Shown one piece after another: positions 57,394 through 64,000 of a DNA stretch of 64,000 nucleotides. Both the position numbers and the translations under genes were made by a program. The notes below the pieces were generated by a model. The model worked only from the letters and a program-made list of their open reading frames with translations, had not been told where the DNA came from and did no database searches. The DNA lies in assembly GCA_016710075.1 (NCBI GenBank), contig JADJLO010000003.1, positions 11,001 to 75,000 on the forward strand, read 5' to 3'. Within the stretch, counting starts at the first letter, position 1; each line of letters starts with the position of its first letter. The DNA is from Acidobacteriota bacterium (GTDB lineage: Bacteria; Acidobacteriota; Blastocatellia; RBC074).

Positions 57394-58739
57394 ATGCTGA
57401 ACAAAATCGCCGCTTTGACGCTGATATTTGTCATGGTCGCCGGAACTACATTTACAGCATCGGCGTACGATGAGACAAGGCGGGAGGGGGCTAAGAAGAC
57501 TGAAACTAAAGAGACCGGTCAGCCGGGGCAATCTGCGCAGGCAGGCCAAACCGGAACAAGCACAATTGAAAACCAGGAGAAGGTGGCAATCACCGTCTAT
57601 AATTCAAATATCGGCCTGGTCAAAGATACTCGCACACTTCGCCTGCCGCGCGGCGCCTCACAACTGAGGTTTATGGACGTCTCACAGCAGATTAATCCGG
57701 TCACAGTGCATATCAAGTCGATCACCGCTCCCAACGCGATGAACATCATCGAGCAGAGCTACGAATACGACCTGCTCAATCCGCAGAAACTGCTCGATAA
57801 ATACGTCGGCCAGGAACTGACTCTCGTCCTGCGCCGGATCGAAAACAACACGGAGAGGCTTGTGCCGACGCGTGCGACTCTGCTGTCGAACAATGCCGGG
57901 CAGGTCTGGCAGATCGAGGGCAGATAGTCATCAACCCGACCAATATCGCCGAAATACGATTCGACAAGCTGCCGCAGGATCTCATCGCCAAGCCTACTCT
58001 GGTCTGGACGCTGAACAACACCGGCCCCGAGACCCACACCGTCGAGGCTTCATATTTGACACAGGGACTCAACTGGCGGGCAGATTACGTCGTCGTCGTC
58101 AATCAGAACGACACAAAGGCGGATCTCAATGGCTGGGTAACGCTCACCAACAACAGCGGTACAGCCTATCGTAATGCTGAATTGAAACTCGTGGCCGGTG
58201 ACGTCAAGAATTTCAACGTCAAAAAGGAACTCGTCCTCAACGGCCAGCAATACTACTATCAGGGCTACAACAACCCCGGTGAGCCGATCAAGGAAAAGGT
58301 CGGAGTCTACATCGAGTTCAAAAACTCAAAGGAGAACGATCTCGGCCAGCCCCTTCCTGCAGGCGTGATCAGAGTCTACAAGGCGGATCAATCCGGCTCC
58401 CAGCAGTTCATCGGCGAGAATCGAATCGACCACACTCCGAAAGATGAATCGGTCCGCGTCAAACTCGGAGACGCTTTCGACGTCGTCGCCGAACGCAAGC
58501 AGACCGATTACAAGGCGATTTCCCGCAGAGTCTTCGAATATGCCTACGAAATAAGAATCAGAAACCACAAGGATGAGGCCGTTACCGTCGTCGTCAACGA
58601 ACCGATCGGCGGCGACTGGGAGATTGTCAATTCGACATTTCCCGCCGAAAAGACAGCCGCCTTTGCCGCCAGATTCAATGTCCCCGTTGCCAAAGACGGC
58701 GAAGCGGTACTTTCATACAGGGTCAGGGTCAAAATGTAA
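57394..58739 (+). CDS. Exported DUF4139 protein (one frameshift)
   Basis: About 448 residues once the missing C at 57918 (GAGGGCAGATAG for GAGGGCCAGATAG) is restored. A signal peptide (LTLIFVMVAGTTFTASAYD) and a GQ/T-rich linker precede VAITVYNSNIGLVKDTRTLR, YEYDLLNPQKLLDKYVGQEL, then ASYLTQGLNWRADYVVVVNQ, the hallmark of DUF4139, and NSGTAYRNAELKLVAGDVKN. Family members are secreted and uncharacterised. The start may also carry an indel: ATG 57371 has GGAG at 57357 and reads MKKLSIKK, going out of frame in a run of seven A just before ATG 57394. Confidence 0.8.
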
Positions 58740-58771
58740 CGATTGGAACAATTGAGGCCTGAAAATTTAAC

Positions 58772-58789
58772 GGGGGCCTTTCGGTCCCC
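58772..58789 (+). terminator. Small GC-rich hairpin after the DUF4139 gene
   Basis: GGGGGCC, loop TTTC, GGTCCCC gives a seven-base stem with one G-T pair. It lies 33 bases after the DUF4139 stop but lacks a following T run, so its role as a terminator is only plausible. Confidence 0.4.
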
Positions 58790-58790
58790 T

Positions 58791-58821
<31 letters not shown>

Positions 58822-58925
58822 ACCGCTGCTAGTTGTGACGATAGTTACAAATGAACTAAAGATTGTCAAGCCATTAAACAAACTTTTTTGACTTAAAGTT
58901 TTTTTAATTGTTGCGCCTATGAGGC

Positions 58926-61054
<2,129 letters not shown>

Positions 61055-61088
61055 GTTAAGGCTTCATGCGAAAGGCGGTACTCGAGAA

Positions 61089-62195
61089 TCACCCGATCAC
61101 TTCTTTTCTGACCGTCAGGGCTTCAATCCGTTTTTCGTTGACTTCAAAGCCGATTCCCGGGCCCGTCGGCCGCCTGATGGTACCTGCCGGACTCACTTCC
61201 ACTTCGGGGATGATGATATCCTCTGTCCAGTAACGCTTCGATGCAGAAACGTCCCCGGGCAGGACAAAGCCTGCCTCGGTCGCCATGGCGATGTTATGAG
61301 CCCGGCCAATTCCCGCTTCCAGCATTCCGCCGCACCAGACCGGCACTCCGCGCTCGCGACAGTAGGTTTCGATCTTCCGCGACTCGGTGTGTCCTGCCAC
61401 TCGCCCAAGTTTAATATTGATGATCCGGCATGCCCCGATGCCGAGTGCCTTGCGCGCATCGTCAACGCTGAGAATCGACTCGTCCAGGCAAATCGGCGAC
61501 TTGATCTGTCGCTGCAGCTCCGCGTGATCGATGATGTCGTCGTAGGCCAGCGGCTGCTCGATCAGCATGAGGTTGAATTCATCCAGCCGGCGCAGCGTCT
61601 CTATGTCGCCGAGCGTGTATGCCGAATTTGCATCGACGGTCAGTCTGATGTTCGGATGCTCCTTGCGGACCGCTTTGACCATCTCGTAATCCCTGCCGGG
61701 TTTGATCTTGAGCTTGATTCGCTGGTACCCGGCGGCGAGTTCTGTTTCGACCTTCTTAAGCAGCGCCGCATCCGTTGCCTGAAGTCCGAGCGAGACTCCG
61801 CACGGAATCTCCTCCTGTGTTCCTCCAAGCAGTTGCCAGAGCGGAATCCCGCGTCGCTTCGCTTCAAGGTCCCAGATTGCAGTCTCGACGGCTGCCCGCG
61901 CCATCTTGTTGCCTCGAATACTGGCAGACAGCCCGGAAGCATCTTCAGGAGTATTTATCTCCTTGCCGATCGTGTATGGAGCCACGTAATCGCGCAATAC
62001 CAGCCATGCCGTATCAGTTCCTTCGTGGTTGTAGAACGGACCCTCGTTGCAGGTACACTCACCCCAGCCATGCAGCCCTTCGGAAAAGACCTTGACGAGG
62101 ATGATTCGTCGCTCGGTCGTCACGCCAAAACTCGTCTCGAACGGCGCAACAAGCTGTAAGTGGATCTCTCTCAGTTCAATTCTGTCTATTTTCAT
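61089..62195 (-). CDS. o-Succinylbenzoate synthase / N-succinylamino-acid racemase (enolase superfamily)
   Basis: 368 residues of the MLE subgroup of the enolase superfamily. RIKLKIKPGRDYEMV holds the KxK catalytic lysines near residue 165, and TVDANSAYTLGD, LIEQPLAYDD and CLDESILSVDDA give the three metal acids. INIKLGRVAGHTES carries the facing lysine near 265, and GGMLEAGIGRAHNIAMA closes the barrel. MenC makes o-succinylbenzoate for menaquinone; the NSAR branch racemises N-succinylamino acids. The adjacent GNAT gene suggests the NSAR role: known D- to L-amino-acid conversion systems pair an NSAR with an N-succinyltransferase of this GNAT type. No men genes are nearby. Confidence 0.8.
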   Translation of the reverse strand: MKIDRIELREIHLQLVAPFETSFGVTTERRIILVKVFSEGLHGWGECTCNEGPFYNHEGTDTAWLVLRDYVAPYTIGKEINTPEDASGLSASIRGNKMARAAVETAIWDLEAKRRGIPLWQLLGGTQEEIPCGVSLGLQATDAALLKKVETELAAGYQRIKLKIKPGRDYEMVKAVRKEHPNIRLTVDANSAYTLGDIETLRRLDEFNLMLIEQPLAYDDIIDHAELQRQIKSPICLDESILSVDDARKALGIGACRIINIKLGRVAGHTESRKIETYCRERGVPVWCGGMLEAGIGRAHNIAMATEAGFVLPGDVSASKRYWTEDIIIPEVEVSPAGTIRRPTGPGIGFEVNEKRIEALTVRKEVIG

Positions 62196-62246
62196 AATCT
62201 GAATTTTCCATATTTTTTTCAGGGTTGTCGGTTAAATCGACAAACG

Positions 62247-63035
62247 TCAACTGACTTCCGCTTGTGTATCTTTGAAGAAGAGGTACCGGCTGTTGCCGCC
62301 GCCCGGATCGGCTTCAAATCCGGCACAGTAAAGTCCCTCGCTCAGATATTTGAGAAAGGCCGAGCGGACCCGCATCTGCCACTCGCGGGCCTCATTCATG
62401 TCTCTCTTTTTAATCTCCTCCATCTCGCGCGGCACATCAACAACGGCCTCTGGTTTGTCGGTCCTGCGTTTTCCGCTCAACGCATCGGTGACGTGCCCGG
62501 ACTTCACCCACCATTCGACGAAGAGCCGGTCGGTGTCCAGCCCCTTGTGCAAAGCGCTGGTACTCTGATTGCCGTAATAATTTACGTAATAAGTCCGGAT
62601 CACTCCGCCAAGCTTGATGATGTTGAGATAGGCATTCCGGGATTGAAGCGGATCGAATGTCCATGTGATCAGCGGAACTCCGGTGCGAAAGGCGAAATCC
62701 CGCTGCGCGAGTTTCAGCCTGACCCCTATCCCGGCGTTCTGGTATTCCGGCAGCACCGCCAGCATGTGCGAATAATAGTAGGGCTTGAGGTCCGTATTGA
62801 ATGCCGCCAGGGCATGGGCAAATCCCACCAGCCTGTCGTCGCTGTCGAACGCTCCCAGTGTGAAGCCGCCGCTGCGACGCGTGATGACAAATGACCTCAA
62901 CGGCGTGATGTCCAGCTCGTCAAACTGCCAGACAATCCGCTGCAACTCCAGACACGCCGCGTAATCCACAAGCGTGGTGCACTGGCGAATCGAATATAAG
63001 GAGGGCTGGCCCTCCGATTTTGCTTCAGATGTCAT
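62247..63035 (-). CDS. GNAT acyltransferase (COG3375 type), NSAR partner
   Basis: 262 residues from ATG 63035. RQCTTLVDYAACLELQRIVW starts the GNAT core, and SHMLAVLPEYQNAGIGVRLK near residue 105 carries the acyl-CoA-binding Q/RxxGxG loop (QNAGIG). ITWTFDPLQSRNAYLNIIKL near 145 is a strong signature of the COG3375 group. Such proteins are found with OSBS/NSAR enzymes and can N-succinylate amino acids, giving the substrate that the racemase uses. It lies 51 bases upstream of that gene on the same strand. The longer form from 63098 adds a poorly conserved leader. Confidence 0.75.
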   Translation of the reverse strand: MTSEAKSEGQPSLYSIRQCTTLVDYAACLELQRIVWQFDELDITPLRSFVITRRSGGFTLGAFDSDDRLVGFAHALAAFNTDLKPYYYSHMLAVLPEYQNAGIGVRLKLAQRDFAFRTGVPLITWTFDPLQSRNAYLNIIKLGGVIRTYYVNYYGNQSTSALHKGLDTDRLFVEWWVKSGHVTDALSGKRRTDKPEAVVDVPREMEEIKKRDMNEAREWQMRVRSAFLKYLSEGLYCAGFEADPGGGNSRYLFFKDTQAEVS

Positions 63036-63248
63036 GTCTTTCTTACCAATCTTGAGGAAGTTAAACTTCGAATGCGATACTACTTGCGCACCCGCCAAGC
63101 GTCAAATATTGGAGATAAATTCCGAATCATTTATTGCTTTCGGTTCCCTCTGAGGCCCGGAAGAGAGTAGAATCCACCGATCTCAAACGCTCAATTTTGC
63201 TCTGATTTTTCAAATCAGAGTCGCTGCATAACAATTCGGGACGACTCT

Positions 63249-64000
63249 ATGAAATACTTTATTCCAGCGGCCATGTTTGCCGGCATCCTTGCCGCGCTAT
63301 CGGTGATCAGCGGCGCTCAGAAGGATTCCGCCGACCTGATTTTAAAGAACGGCAATATCTATACGGTCAACGATGCTCAGCCAAAAGCCGAGGCGGTGGC
63401 CGTCAAGGGCTCAAAAATCGTCTTCGCCGGCTCAAATAAAGACTCGGAGAAATTTAAAGGCAGTAATACACGCATCATCGACCTCAATGGCGCCACCGTC
63501 GTTCCCGGCCTGACCGATTCACATTACCATCTCAGCGGGGTGGGGCAGCGCGAGATGACGCTCAACCTGGAGGGCACCTCCAGCCTCGATGATTTCCTGT
63601 CAAAAGTTAAGGCTCGCGTGAACCAGGCCAAACCCGGCGAATGGGTCACCGGCCGCGGATGGATCGAGACTTTCTGGAAACCTCAGGCCTTCCCGACACG
63701 CCAGGACCTGGACAAAATAGCTCCGAACAATCCAGTCTATCTGGTCCGCGCCGATGGGCACGGAGCCGTCGCCAACAGTTCCGCCCTCAAACTGGCCGGT
63801 GTCGATCGGACCACGCCCAATCCCGACGGCGGCGAGATCATGCACGATAAGCAGACAGGTGAGCCGAACGGCATGCTCCTTGACCGAGCCATGGGGAAGG
63901 TCGGATCAAAAATCCCTCCTGCCTCGCGCGAGCAGATGGAACAGGCTTTACTGCTTGGCGCTCGACGCAGCATCGAACGCGGCTGGACCCAGATCCAGAA
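63249..64000 (+). CDS. Exported amidohydrolase, YtcJ type (5' part, runs off the window)
   Basis: The first 250 codons are present. A signal peptide (YFIPAAMFAGILAALSVISG) precedes the composite beta domain DLILKNGNIYTVNDAQPKAE, then GATVVPGLTDSHYHLSG, where HxH is the metal-binding motif with Y in the middle. WVTGRGWIETFWKP and VYLVRADGHGAVANSSALKL, then AGVDRTTPNPDGGEIMHD, follow the Amidohydrolase_3 (YtcJ/N-substituted formamide deformylase-like) family. Members hydrolyse amides such as N-acyl amino acids. The remaining barrel lies beyond 64000. Its start is 213 bases from, and divergent to, the GNAT gene; linkage to the NSAR pair is possible. Confidence 0.85.
   Translation, partial: MKYFIPAAMFAGILAALSVISGAQKDSADLILKNGNIYTVNDAQPKAEAVAVKGSKIVFAGSNKDSEKFKGSNTRIIDLNGATVVPGLTDSHYHLSGVGQREMTLNLEGTSSLDDFLSKVKARVNQAKPGEWVTGRGWIETFWKPQAFPTRQDLDKIAPNNPVYLVRADGHGAVANSSALKLAGVDRTTPNPDGGEIMHDKQTGEPNGMLLDRAMGKVGSKIPPASREQMEQALLLGARRSIERGWTQIQ

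Noticed and set aside
62160..62894. Plus-strand frame opposite the GNAT gene
   Set aside because: Shadow of the GNAT codons; the GNAT signature lies on the minus strand.

Overview
The window looks like a soil or sediment Acidobacteriota chromosome, most likely Blastocatellia-like. The evidence is the combination of Ser/Thr kinases with PD40 propeller tails, the PSD1-cytochrome plus DUF1501 pair, many secreted S9, M61, beta-lactamase-fold and BNR proteins, an MGH1-type glucosidase, and abundant REP-like palindromes. No rRNA, phage, plasmid or CRISPR is visible. One tRNA-Ser(UGA) is present. This assignment is inference; a marker-gene tree was not possible.

Layout. 1-20 kb: an acyl-CoA ligase, a PD40 kinase, a PSD1/DUF1501 pair, an NHL/YVTN-type propeller, a SpoIIE-type phosphatase, a BNR repeat protein and a YfcC transporter. 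Among these lie several truncated gene heads and tails (kinase, ECF sigma factor, M61 peptidase, DUF885-like lipoprotein, second YfcC, amidohydrolase). 20-24 kb: secreted hydrolase, cyanophycinase, propeller protein, nested palindrome. 24-28 kb: an O-methyltransferase followed by a three-domain kinase/M23/aminotransferase fusion. 28-34 kb (minus strand): GMC oxidoreductase, zinc ribbon, GH63 glucosidase, YHS protein, receiver-like protein. 34-38.7 kb (plus strand): a tightly overlapping five-gene unit with OlsB-like and OlsA-like acyltransferases, DinB, TANGO2/NRDE, and a VTT (DedA-like) membrane domain fused to an ATP-grasp ligase. 38.7-42.6 kb (minus): small membrane protein, sodium/solute symporter, GH3 beta-glucosidase. 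43-53 kb: alkyl-sulfatase-like MBL protein, nucleotidyltransferase pair, DUF6351, DPP-IV-like peptidase, zinc ribbon, DEAD-box helicase, RRM protein, tRNA-Ser. 53.5-64 kb: sugar-isomerase-like protein, EI24 protein, serine hydrolase, lipoprotein, DUF4139, LigA, OSBS/NSAR enolase with GNAT partner, and the start of an amidohydrolase.

Two general features affect every reading. First, about 16 otherwise good genes, on both strands and across the whole window, carry a one-base frameshift, usually in a short homopolymer. This looks like residual indel error in the assembly, so those genes are annotated as single reading units with the break noted. Second, the first 20 kb holds repeated head-to-tail joins of unrelated gene ends, which is either real gene erosion or assembly mis-joining at conserved sequence.

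The best candidate for an undescribed system is the 34,021-38,670 operon. It pairs ornithine-lipid-type acyltransferases with a membrane-anchored ATP-grasp ligase, suggesting synthesis of a modified amino-acid-containing lipid or a lipid-linked peptide. The second is the 25,213-28,267 kinase/peptidase/aminotransferase fusion with its coupled methyltransferase.
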